Assembly (NCBI GenBank): GCA_937877125.1
Contig: CALEFQ010000039.1
Location: 1-8,138, forward strand
Direction: 5' to 3'
DNA length: 8,138 nt
From: an uncultured bacterium
GTDB lineage: Bacteria; Patescibacteriota; CALEFQ01
Part shown: positions 1 through 5,774 of the stretch, in pieces
Numbering within the stretch: the first letter of the stretch is position 1
How the letters are laid out: the number at the start of each line of letters is the position of its first letter
Notes under the pieces: model-generated
The model's input: only the letters and a program-made list of their open reading frames with translations
What the model was told of the DNA's origin: nothing
The model's database searches: none
Program-made: the position numbers and the translations under genes

Positions 1-545
1 CCTGTCGCCATTACCGCCGCCAAAACGGCATTTTCGGTCGCTGTCACGCTAAACTCATCCAAGGTCATCTCGACGCCCCGCAAGCGCTTGGTCTTCGTGA
101 CCTGGAAGGTGCCGTCCTTTTTTTCGATCTTGGCGCCCAGGGCTTCCAGCGCGTCAAAATGCGTGCCTACCGGCCGGGCGCCGATCTTGCAACCGCCTGG
201 TTTAGGAATCTGAATTTGGTCAAAACGCGAAATCAACGCGCCCATCATCAGAATCGACATGCGCATTTTTCCGACCAATTTCATATCAATTTTGGCCGGA
301 TCGAGATTGGCAGTATCTATCATAACTTCATGGTCTTTTTTTTCCACCTTGGCTCCCATGCTGGCCAGGATTTGAATCAGGCCTTGGACATCCGTCACCT
401 GCGGGACATTAGTCAGCCGACAGGGACCGGCGGCTAAAATAGTCGCGGGAATCAGACCCGCCGAAGCATTTTTAGAACCAGCGACCGTGATTTCTCCGGT
501 TAATTTTTCTCCGGCCTTGACGCCTTCGATGATAAGTTTGGACAT
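1..545 (-). CDS. murA: UDP-N-acetylglucosamine 1-carboxyvinyltransferase MurA, N-terminal part (cut by window edge)
   Basis: MurA transfers enolpyruvate from PEP to UDP-GlcNAc, the first committed step of peptidoglycan synthesis, in the cytoplasm. The frame reads from an ATG at 543-545 to the left edge without a stop and gives 181 full codons of a family usually near 420 residues, so more than half the protein lies outside the window. Family marks are visible: the N-terminal strand KLIIEG, the substrate-binding GSKNAS (Lys25, Asn26), MRMSILMMGALISRF at about 94-108, and the active-site loop PGGCKIGARP with Cys119 and Arg124. Cys119 matches the PEP- and fosfomycin-reactive cysteine of classical MurA, so this is the Cys rather than the Asp variant. 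The related EPSP synthase AroA lacks the PGGC..GARP loop and is excluded. There is no Shine-Dalgarno before the ATG and no convincing promoter. It may be co-transcribed with the phosphatase gene upstream, read through the heptamer repeat. Confidence 0.95.
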   Translation of the reverse strand, partial: MSKLIIEGVKAGEKLTGEITVAGSKNASAGLIPATILAAGPCRLTNVPQVTDVQGLIQILASMGAKVEKKDHEVMIDTANLDPAKIDMKLVGKMRMSILMMGALISRFDQIQIPKPGGCKIGARPVGTHFDALEALGAKIEKKDGTFQVTKTKRLRGVEMTLDEFSVTATENAVLAAVMAT

Positions 546-559
546 AAAATTTAAGTAAA

Positions 560-623
560 AAGTCAAAGGTCAAAAGTAAAAAATAAAAAATACTTTCGAC
601 TTTTGATTTTTGACTTTTGACTT
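560..623. repeat. Inverted array of 7-bp repeats (AAGTCAA / TTGACTT)
   Basis: The stretch consists of four degenerate heptamers of AAGTCAA (560-587), an 8-base centre, then four heptamers of TTGACTT (596-623). The arms pair with 22 of 28 positions identical, and similarity falls from the outer ends toward the centre. The right arm runs into the TAA stop of the phosphatase gene (622-624), and the left arm ends 14 bases before the murA start. As minus-strand RNA it would fold into a long A/U-rich hairpin followed by a U-rich stretch, so a weak terminator or an RNA-processing site between the two genes is possible. Heptameric short tandem repeats of similar type are known from cyanobacteria and other bacteria. 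Whether this belongs to such a dispersed family cannot be told from one copy. Confidence 0.8.
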
Positions 624-1230
624 AGTTCAAGTGCTCAACCGCATCCCATTTTAAGACGGCCACTTCCAGCGGTTGAATATTTTTGATCTGGAAATCGGAA
701 AGGCCGCCGGGAGTCGCCCGAAAGTCATCATCACCCTTAGTAGTATCAAAACGCGTCAAGTAATGCTGCATTACCAGAATCGGGCCCTCATGCGAAACCA
801 TCAGGATGGTCCGCCCTTCATTTTGCTTCAAGCACTCTTCCAGAAAACCGATCACTCTTTTTTCAAAAAGATAACGGCTTTCCCCGCCTTCCGGCCTTTG
901 CTCCAGCTCGCTCTTCAGATGCTTGAACTCTCTGACTAAGTCTTTCTTTTTCATGCCTTCCAAGGCCCCAAAACCGCGCTCATTTAATTCGCCTTCGGCC
1001 ACGACCCGAAGCCGATGATATTTGGCGACCACTTTGGCGGTATCAACCGCCCGGCCCAAGGTCGAAGAATAGATGCGATCAATTTTCTCGGAACGCAATA
1101 ATTGCGCGGTTTTTTCGGCTCGCGACAAGCCCGGCAATGATAATTCGGCATCTTTCTGGCCGACCAGCTGGTCCTGGTCCTGCCACAGCGTGCCCCCCTG
1201 GCGCAATAATATCAAGCGTATTGGTTTCAT
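622..1230 (-). CDS. Histidine phosphatase superfamily protein (phosphoglycerate mutase-like) with altered RHG motif
   Basis: The 202-residue length suits a single-domain member of the histidine phosphatase (PhoE/GpmB-like) superfamily, which removes phosphate through a phospho-histidine intermediate. Visible parts are the N-terminal strand IRLILLRQGGT (5-14), SSTLGRAVDTA (55-65) with the phosphate-binding Arg60, LNERGFGALEG (82-92) with the presumed proton donor Glu84, EGGES (114-118), and VSHEGPI (145-151) with the second active-site His147. The signature RHGET reads RQGGT here: the nucleophilic histidine at position 11 is Gln (codon CAG) and the following Glu is Gly. By family knowledge such a protein should not form the phospho-enzyme, so it may be a pseudoenzyme or binding protein; this is inference. 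The gene has its own promoter at 1254-1282 and a leader of roughly 17 bases without a Shine-Dalgarno. The start chosen places the first beta strand at the N-terminus, as in the family. The natural substrate cannot be named. Confidence 0.88.
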   Translation of the reverse strand: MKPIRLILLRQGGTLWQDQDQLVGQKDAELSLPGLSRAEKTAQLLRSEKIDRIYSSTLGRAVDTAKVVAKYHRLRVVAEGELNERGFGALEGMKKKDLVREFKHLKSELEQRPEGGESRYLFEKRVIGFLEECLKQNEGRTILMVSHEGPILVMQHYLTRFDTTKGDDDFRATPGGLSDFQIKNIQPLEVAVLKWDAVEHLN

Positions 1231-1253
1231 AAATTTTCTTTTATTTTGCTTTT

Positions 1254-1282
1254 AGTATATCGTTTTTCTCCGTTTCAAGCAA
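1254..1282 (-). promoter_or_regulatory. Sigma70-type promoter for the histidine phosphatase gene
   Basis: On the minus strand, TTGCTT (1277-1282) and TATACT (1254-1259) are separated by 17 bases, the best spacing for a housekeeping promoter. Transcription would start near 1247, about 17 bases before the ATG at 1230. The sequence alone supports it; no expression data. Confidence 0.65.
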
Positions 1283-1305
1283 ATGGATGAAAAAGAGATC
1301 ACCGG

Positions 1306-1334
1306 TTGACGAAACGGTCGATATTCGTTAGAAT
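1306..1334 (+). promoter_or_regulatory. Sigma70-type promoter for the PEGA-CYTH-rlmD unit
   Basis: TTGACG (1306-1311) and TAGAAT (1329-1334) are separated by 17 bases, each one mismatch from consensus. The predicted start of transcription near 1341 leaves a leader of about 23 bases before the ATG at 1364, with no Shine-Dalgarno. It is arranged back to back with the minus-strand promoter, the two -35 boxes being 23 bases apart. Confidence 0.7.
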
Positions 1335-1363
1335 GCTAGTACTTTAAGCATAAATTAGCGGTT

Positions 1364-2815
1364 ATGGCGCTTTCCAAAAATACCCGTCTGGCAATCGTGA
1401 CTTCCATGGTGGCGGTTTTTTGTATATTGGCCCCGTTGCTCATTCTATATGCCAGAGGTTATCGTTATGACTTCAAAAAACAGGAAGTCCATAAAGTCGG
1501 CATGATCATGATTGCCCATGATCCCATCACCGCGACCAGCACTCTCGAAGGACATCCGCCCGCTTTCGATATCACGGCATTCGGATACGAACGATTTATT
1601 GATCTCGAGGCCGGCACTTACGAAGTCAAGGTCGAGCGCGACGGCTACCACCCTTGGAATAAAAAACTGGAAGTTTTTCCGGAAATAGTCACCTGGGCCA
1701 GATACGTCACTCTCTTCCGCCAAGATCCGGAATTGACCGACCTGGTCACCTTGGATGAAATTCAGGCTGTGGATTTTTCACCGAACCGGGAATGGCTCGT
1801 CGTCATCGGGACTGATGCCGGGGAGCAAAAAGCAGTTTTTTATTCGGTGAAAAACAATAAGTTAGCCAGGGAGATTCCTTTAAGAGACCTCGGCCTGAAA
1901 CCCGGCACCAAGTTTCAAAATCAAACAATAGTTTTTGGCCCGGATTCAACCCAGGCGCTTTTGAGCTGGCAAGACGAGAACGAAAATTGGTATCACGGGA
2001 TAATTTCCCGCGCGATTGAAACCGAGCCGATCTTGCTGAAAAACCTCCCGCTTAAACTTAGTCAAGTAAAATGGCACCCCGACACTCCTTCGCTTTTGTA
2101 TGGTCTTGATGACCGTTCCGACCTGTACCGCCTGTCGGTAAACGCGGGACAGGTCACCCCCCGCAAGATCGCCGGCCAGGTTTTAGCCTTTCAGCCGTCA
2201 GCGGGCGGTCTCTATCTGATTCGGGGCAACCTGTCCTTGGAAACTAAACAGAAAAATACCTTAACCAGACTGGATCTGGACGGCTCCGGGCCGGAAATCA
2301 TTTCCGAAGACATTGAAGCGGCTGCCAGCTATGATCTGGCCATTTCTCTGCACCGGAAAATAGCCGTTCGCACCGAGGCTGGCGCCCTTTACGTCATCAC
2401 CCCCGAGCAAACCGAGCGAGTCGCTTTGAACGTCGCCAAAATGGACTGGAGCCTGGATAACGACCAGGAAGAATCAACTGACGAACAGCTGCTTTACTTC
2501 AATCAACACGAGATTTATGTTTACGACCCGACCATCAAAAATTCCGAATCAATCACCCGGTATACCGAAACTATCGACAACGCGATCTGGTATAACGGCA
2601 ATTATAAATATCTTATTTTCACCGTCGGCCAAAAAGTAAAAATTATCGAACTGGACGAACGGGATCACCGCAACGTGGTCGATTTCTGGCAAGCCAGCCC
2701 CGACGAACAGATTACTCCCCAAACCCTCTTTATCGATAACGACGCCGAGAACATTTTCCTGACCAGCGCCTGGCAGGAAAAGATGTCGCTAAAAAAATTA
2801 ACCATCAGAAAATAA
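1364..2815 (+). CDS. Membrane-anchored PEGA-domain / beta-propeller-like protein
   Basis: The 483-residue protein has a short positive N-terminus, one membrane helix at about 9-29 and then the motif YARGYRYDF (29-37), which I associate with PEGA-domain proteins of Patescibacteria. A PEGA-like beta domain follows to about 115, with the recognisable second half AGTYEVKVERDGYHPWNKKL, while its first half (around 50-75) is degenerate. Residues about 125-483 contain repeated strands of the kind VDFSPNREWLVVIG, VKWHPDTPSLLYGLD and AIWYNGNYKYLIFTVG, suggesting a WD40/TolB-like propeller of about six blades. The bulk should lie outside the cytoplasmic membrane, consistent with an envelope binding or scaffold role; no enzymatic motif is seen and the function is unknown. 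It is the first gene of a three-gene unit and its TAA overlaps the ATG of the next gene (TAATG). Confidence 0.85.
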   Translation: MALSKNTRLAIVTSMVAVFCILAPLLILYARGYRYDFKKQEVHKVGMIMIAHDPITATSTLEGHPPAFDITAFGYERFIDLEAGTYEVKVERDGYHPWNKKLEVFPEIVTWARYVTLFRQDPELTDLVTLDEIQAVDFSPNREWLVVIGTDAGEQKAVFYSVKNNKLAREIPLRDLGLKPGTKFQNQTIVFGPDSTQALLSWQDENENWYHGIISRAIETEPILLKNLPLKLSQVKWHPDTPSLLYGLDDRSDLYRLSVNAGQVTPRKIAGQVLAFQPSAGGLYLIRGNLSLETKQKNTLTRLDLDGSGPEIISEDIEAAASYDLAISLHRKIAVRTEAGALYVITPEQTERVALNVAKMDWSLDNDQEESTDEQLLYFNQHEIYVYDPTIKNSESITRYTETIDNAIWYNGNYKYLIFTVGQKVKIIELDERDHRNVVDFWQASPDEQITPQTLFIDNDAENIFLTSAWQEKMSLKKLTIRK

Positions 2816-3333
2816 TGATCGAACTGGAACGGACATTTTTAGTCAGATCGCTGCCCCGCGGCTGGCGCCGGTTGCCCGGGCTGGAAATTTACGACCGCTA
2901 TTTTCCCGTTTCATCAATCCATCCCGATATTCGTTTACGCCAAAAAGGCCAGGAACTGACCTTGACCAAGAAACATCCGATCCGACCCGGCGATGCTTCC
3001 CGACAGGAAGAACAAACTATCAGCTTGTCATCAGCCGACTTCCAGGTCTTTAAAAAAATTCCGGCTTTGATACTCAGCAAGACGCGACATCGCTACCGGT
3101 GGCGCGGTCACACGATCGAATTCGATGTTTTCCGCGGCCCTTTGGCCGGATTAGTTTTGGCCGATGTCGAGTTCGCCACCCGCCGGAAATTACGTGATTT
3201 CATTCCGCCTGATTTCTTCCTGGCTGACGTCACCCAGGAGGAAATAATTGCCGGCGGGAAACTAGCCGGAAAAAAATACCGCGACCTGAAAAAATTCTTG
3301 CGAAAATATAATTACCGGCGGATCAGGACATAA
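2815..3333 (+). CDS. CYTH-domain protein (triphosphate tunnel metalloenzyme family)
   Basis: CYTH proteins form an eight-stranded beta tunnel that binds triphosphate compounds and a divalent metal; members include class IV adenylate cyclases, thiamine triphosphatases and inorganic triphosphatases. The 172 residues cover nearly a full domain: IELERTFLV (2-10), paired arginines in IRLRQKG (Arg40, Arg42), LTLTKK (48-53), EEQTISLS (65-72), the basic KTRHRYRW (89-96), IEFDVF (101-106) and LADVEF (115-120), the last two giving the acidic metal ligands Glu102, Asp104, Asp117 and Glu119. The N-terminal ExExK signature reads E3-L-E5-R-T7, with Thr in place of the final Lys. A basic tail (158-172) follows the domain. 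The start overlaps the stop of the PEGA gene and its own TAA overlaps the start of the methyltransferase gene, so the three are probably co-translated. Substrate unknown; polyphosphate or a nucleoside triphosphate is a family-based guess. Confidence 0.85.
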   Translation: MIELERTFLVRSLPRGWRRLPGLEIYDRYFPVSSIHPDIRLRQKGQELTLTKKHPIRPGDASRQEEQTISLSSADFQVFKKIPALILSKTRHRYRWRGHTIEFDVFRGPLAGLVLADVEFATRRKLRDFIPPDFFLADVTQEEIIAGGKLAGKKYRDLKKFLRKYNYRRIRT

Positions 3334-4619
3334 TGATTAATCTAATAAACACCCGGATAGAAAAATTGGTTTTCGGCGGTCAAGGACTGGCGCGGATCAA
3401 CGGACGCGCCGCTTTTATTTGGAATGCCTTGCCCGGCGAAACCGTGGCCGCGGCTGTGTCTAAAAGCAAACCTAGTTACTGCGAAGGAACGGCAGTAAAA
3501 ATCATCAAGGCCGCGCCGGAGAGAATTGCTCCGGTTGATCATCATTTCCTGGACTGTAGCCCGTGGCAAATCATGGCCCCGGCCGCGGAAAATTACTGGA
3601 AGAAAGAAATCGCCCGCGAGGTCTACCGCCGAATCGGCGGTTTAACCACGCCGGCCGATCTGGCTATCATCTCCGCAACCGCTCACTTTTATCGCTATCG
3701 CCATAAAATGGAGTTCGCCTTGGCGGGCCAACGCCCCGGCGAGATTTTTCTAGCCCATTCCCAGCGCCAAAGCCACCGGGCCCGGCCGATCCCCGGCTGC
3801 TCCTTGCTGGCCCGACCGGCGCAGCAGACGGCCGACCAGGTTTTAACCTGGCTAAATCAGGAAAAAATAGAGCCGCGCCTGCTCAAAAGCTTGGTCGTCC
3901 AGGCGACGCAGGCAGGCCAAACAAGTTCAGCGCTATATGTGAAAAAGCGGATTAACCCGAAACATCTGCCACAACTGACTGAGCCGTGGAGCGGTTTTTA
4001 TATCGGTCAGTCGTCGCCACAGAGCCCGGCCAACACCGTTTCCGAAAAAATCAAACAAGTCGGGAGCGATTATCTGGAAGAAAAGCTCGGCTCGAAAAAA
4101 TTCCGTTACGGCCGGCAATGTTTTTTCCAGATAAACCCGCCGTTGTTTGAACAGGCACTTAACGACATGAAACTTTGGATCAAAAATTGCGGCCCGCTAA
4201 TTGATTTTTATGCCGGTATCGGCGCCATCGGCTTATCGCTTCAGCAAAAAGGCCAAGCGCTTACGCTGATTGAAAACTTACCCGAAGCGACGAAATATGC
4301 CCGGCAAAATATCGACCTCAATCACAGCGAAAACGTCCAAGTCATCAACGGCGCGGCCGAAAACGCCAGAGATTATCTGACCGCTGGCGCCACGGCAATT
4401 TTTGATCCCCCGCGCGCCGGACTACATCCTGAGCTTATCAAAAAAATTATCTCCGCCAGACCAGCGAAGATTATCTACCTTTCCTGCAATCTGGCCACTC
4501 ACGCCCGCGATCTTAAATTCCTACTGAGCCGATACCGCCTGGAGTTTTTACGCCTTTATAATTTTTTCCCGCGCACGCCCCATATTGAAAGCCTGGCTAT
4601 TTTATCCAGAACGGTTTAA
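3333..4619 (+). CDS. rlmD: RlmD/RumA-type RNA uracil-5-methyltransferase
   Basis: These SAM-dependent enzymes make 5-methyluridine in RNA (U1939 of 23S rRNA for E. coli RlmD). The 428-residue length matches RlmD. Order of parts: TRAM-type RNA-binding domain (about 1-60), central domain, and a Rossmann-like methyltransferase domain from about 260. Seen motifs are FFQIN (264-268), DFYAGIGAIGLSL (291-303), FDPPRAGLHPELI (357-369), LSCNLATHARDL (383-394) with the nucleophile Cys385, and PHIESLAIL (416-424) with the general base Glu419. The methylation chemistry therefore looks intact. The Fe-S motif does not: where RlmD has CPHFGRCGGCQ-like sequence, this protein has DHHFLDCSPWQ (69-79), keeping only Cys75, plus Cys156 for the fourth ligand. 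A 4Fe-4S cluster of the RlmD kind is unlikely. The target (RlmD, RlmC, RlmCD or TrmA-like) is not settled by sequence. The start lies in a TAATG overlap, with AGGA at 3325-3328 as a partial Shine-Dalgarno. Confidence 0.87.
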   Translation: MINLINTRIEKLVFGGQGLARINGRAAFIWNALPGETVAAAVSKSKPSYCEGTAVKIIKAAPERIAPVDHHFLDCSPWQIMAPAAENYWKKEIAREVYRRIGGLTTPADLAIISATAHFYRYRHKMEFALAGQRPGEIFLAHSQRQSHRARPIPGCSLLARPAQQTADQVLTWLNQEKIEPRLLKSLVVQATQAGQTSSALYVKKRINPKHLPQLTEPWSGFYIGQSSPQSPANTVSEKIKQVGSDYLEEKLGSKKFRYGRQCFFQINPPLFEQALNDMKLWIKNCGPLIDFYAGIGAIGLSLQQKGQALTLIENLPEATKYARQNIDLNHSENVQVINGAAENARDYLTAGATAIFDPPRAGLHPELIKKIISARPAKIIYLSCNLATHARDLKFLLSRYRLEFLRLYNFFPRTPHIESLAILSRTV

Positions 4620-4663
4620 CGACACCCATTGCCAGGCAATAGAAACTTTGCCTTTATAAAATA

Positions 4664-4692
4664 AAAAGCTCCGGTAACGCGCCGGAGCTTTT
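4664..4692. terminator. Bidirectional intrinsic terminator between convergent genes
   Basis: A perfect 11-bp inverted repeat, AAAAGCTCCGG (4664-4674) and CCGGAGCTTTT (4682-4692), encloses a 7-base loop. The U tract reads as TTTTCT on the plus strand and TTTTTAT on the minus strand, so it can end transcripts from rlmD and from the six-cysteine protein gene alike. It lies 44 bases after the rlmD stop and 10 bases beyond the stop of the minus-strand gene. Confidence 0.85.
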
Positions 4693-4702
4693 CTAATCTG
4701 TT

Positions 4703-5230
4703 TTAGTACATCAGGCACTTGTCATCAATCTCCTTAAACTTGAATATTTGCGGGGTGCAAGTGCCGGAGGTGATCACCTGCAGGGTGCAATCGTATGCTT
4801 TATCCTTCCGGATCTTGAATTCATCCAGGCAGGCCTGCGAACCAATTTTTCCATCGGTGCCGTTAAGCGCCAAGGTTTTTTGGTAAACCTGGCCCGGCGT
4901 CAATTCCACCCCGGACTGTGTGATAGTTTCGCCTTTAGCCAAGGAAAAAGTAAATTTAATATTAGACCCAGAATTACCGCCGATGGGCTGGTCACTCACT
5001 TCTTCCACCGCCGTCACCTGGCAAGTCCCGGGATACTCAGCGTAAATGCAAGGTCCGCCAACTTTGTGCGGGGCGTTGTCAGGAAGTGAGGAGACCGCTA
5101 CCAAAGTACTAGAATTAGCTTGGTACCAGTAGACGAATCCGGCTACGCCGGAAATTATGACAATTAGAACGACAATCCAGATCCAGCTGGTTTGATGTTG
5201 GGGCGACGACCCAGGTTGGTTGGTGTTCAT
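4703..5230 (-). CDS. Small membrane-anchored six-cysteine protein of unknown function
   Basis: I do not recognise the family. The 175-residue product begins with a polar, Gln/Ser-rich segment, then a single hydrophobic helix at about 16-36, and a Ser/Thr-rich linker, giving a probable N-in anchor with the rest outside the cell. The outer domain has exactly six cysteines (61, 70, 134, 148, 158, 172) and starts with GGPCIYAEYPGTCQVTAVEE; a beta-type segment IKFTFSLAKGE and the spacing suggest two or three disulfides. No lipobox precedes the cysteines, so it is not a lipoprotein. The gene sits alone between two terminators, the one at 4664-4692 behind it and the rpsI terminator ahead of it. Only a poor -10-like TAAAAT (5251-5256) is seen upstream and there is no Shine-Dalgarno, so it may depend on read-through from the ribosomal operon. 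Confidence 0.75.
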   Translation of the reverse strand: MNTNQPGSSPQHQTSWIWIVVLIVIISGVAGFVYWYQANSSTLVAVSSLPDNAPHKVGGPCIYAEYPGTCQVTAVEEVSDQPIGGNSGSNIKFTFSLAKGETITQSGVELTPGQVYQKTLALNGTDGKIGSQACLDEFKIRKDKAYDCTLQVITSGTCTPQIFKFKEIDDKCLMY

Positions 5231-5263
5231 TTTTGTTTTTTGTTACGGCGATTTTATCTAAAG

Positions 5264-5286
5264 AAAACCGGGCATCGCCCGGTTTT
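5264..5286 (-). terminator. Intrinsic terminator of the ribosomal protein operon, after rpsI
   Basis: A perfect 10-bp inverted repeat, AAAACCGGGC (5264-5273) and GCCCGGTTTT (5277-5286), has a 3-base loop. It begins 3 bases after the rpsI TAG. On the minus strand the stem is followed by the U-rich run TTTTCTTTAG, as expected for Rho-independent termination. The A run on the opposite arm could also permit reverse function, but no plus-strand gene precedes it. Confidence 0.88.
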
Positions 5287-5289
5287 CGA

Positions 5290-5754
5290 CTAACGTTTGG
5301 AGAATTGAGGCGCGCGACGGGCTCTTTTTAGTCCGTATTTCTTCCGTTCTTTTTCGCGCGGGTCGCGACGCAAGAATCCGGCCGCTTTCAGGGCGGGACG
5401 GTGTTCCTTGTTTAACAACAAGATCGCCCGGGCAATTCCTAAACGAGCCGCTTCGGCTTGCGCCTGCAAACCGCCGCCTTTGGCCTTAATCGCCAAATCA
5501 ACACGGTCCACTAAACCGGCCGATTCCAGCGGCATCAACAAGGTCCGTCGTTGTGCCGGCGAGTTAAAATATTGTTTGGGATCACGTCCGTTTACCGAAA
5601 TTTTGCCGTCGCCCATTTCCATCTTAATACGAGCCGCGGCACTTTTACGGCGGCCGATGGCTACATACGCCTCTCCCTTGGGCTTGGTCTCTTTTTTCGT
5701 GGCGGTCGTTGTGGCTTTCGCTACGGCCGTTTTTTTAGTCTTTTTCGCTGGCAT
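5290..5754 (-). CDS. rpsI: 30S ribosomal protein S9
   Basis: S9 sits in the head of the small ribosomal subunit, and its C-terminal tail reaches the peptidyl-tRNA in the P site. The core begins at about residue 29 with YVAIGRRKSAAARIKM (30-45), continues with ISVNGRDPKQYF (52-63), and KGGGLQAQAEAARLGIARAIL (92-112, about), and ends with the invariant type of tail KYGLKRARRAPQFSKR, including the terminal Ser-Lys-Arg. The first 27 residues are an extra Lys/Ala/Thr-rich extension, which makes the protein 154 residues against about 130 in E. coli. Such low-complexity basic extensions are common and probably contact rRNA. It follows rplM after 20 bases with no Shine-Dalgarno (T-rich leader) and is the last gene of the operon. 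Confidence 0.97.
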   Translation of the reverse strand: MPAKKTKKTAVAKATTTATKKETKPKGEAYVAIGRRKSAAARIKMEMGDGKISVNGRDPKQYFNSPAQRRTLLMPLESAGLVDRVDLAIKAKGGGLQAQAEAARLGIARAILLLNKEHRPALKAAGFLRRDPREKERKKYGLKRARRAPQFSKR

Positions 5755-5774
5755 AAAACAAAAATTAAGCTTGA

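Noticed and set aside
159..437. 92-codon open frame on the plus strand
   Set aside because: It is antisense to murA, which shows clear MurA motifs in the same region; no promoter or ribosome binding site precedes it.
1..545. EPSP synthase (AroA) instead of MurA
   Set aside because: The PGGCKIGARP loop with Cys119 and the KLIIEG/GSKNAS start are MurA features; AroA lacks the cysteine loop.
560..623. Heptamer array as a CRISPR
   Set aside because: The units are 7 bp, contiguous and inverted around a centre, without unique spacers of 25-40 bp and without cas genes nearby.
4628..4652. Small inverted repeats ATTGCC-A-GGCAAT and GGCAA...TTGCC after rlmD
   Set aside because: The stems are only 5-6 bp, one has a single-base loop, and no T run follows; the strong terminator at 4664-4692 explains termination.
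5251..5279. Promoter for the six-cysteine protein gene
   Set aside because: TAAAAT gives a possible -10, but the sequence 17 bases upstream (GGCGAT, inside the rpsI terminator stem) bears no likeness to a -35 box, so it is mentioned only under the gene.
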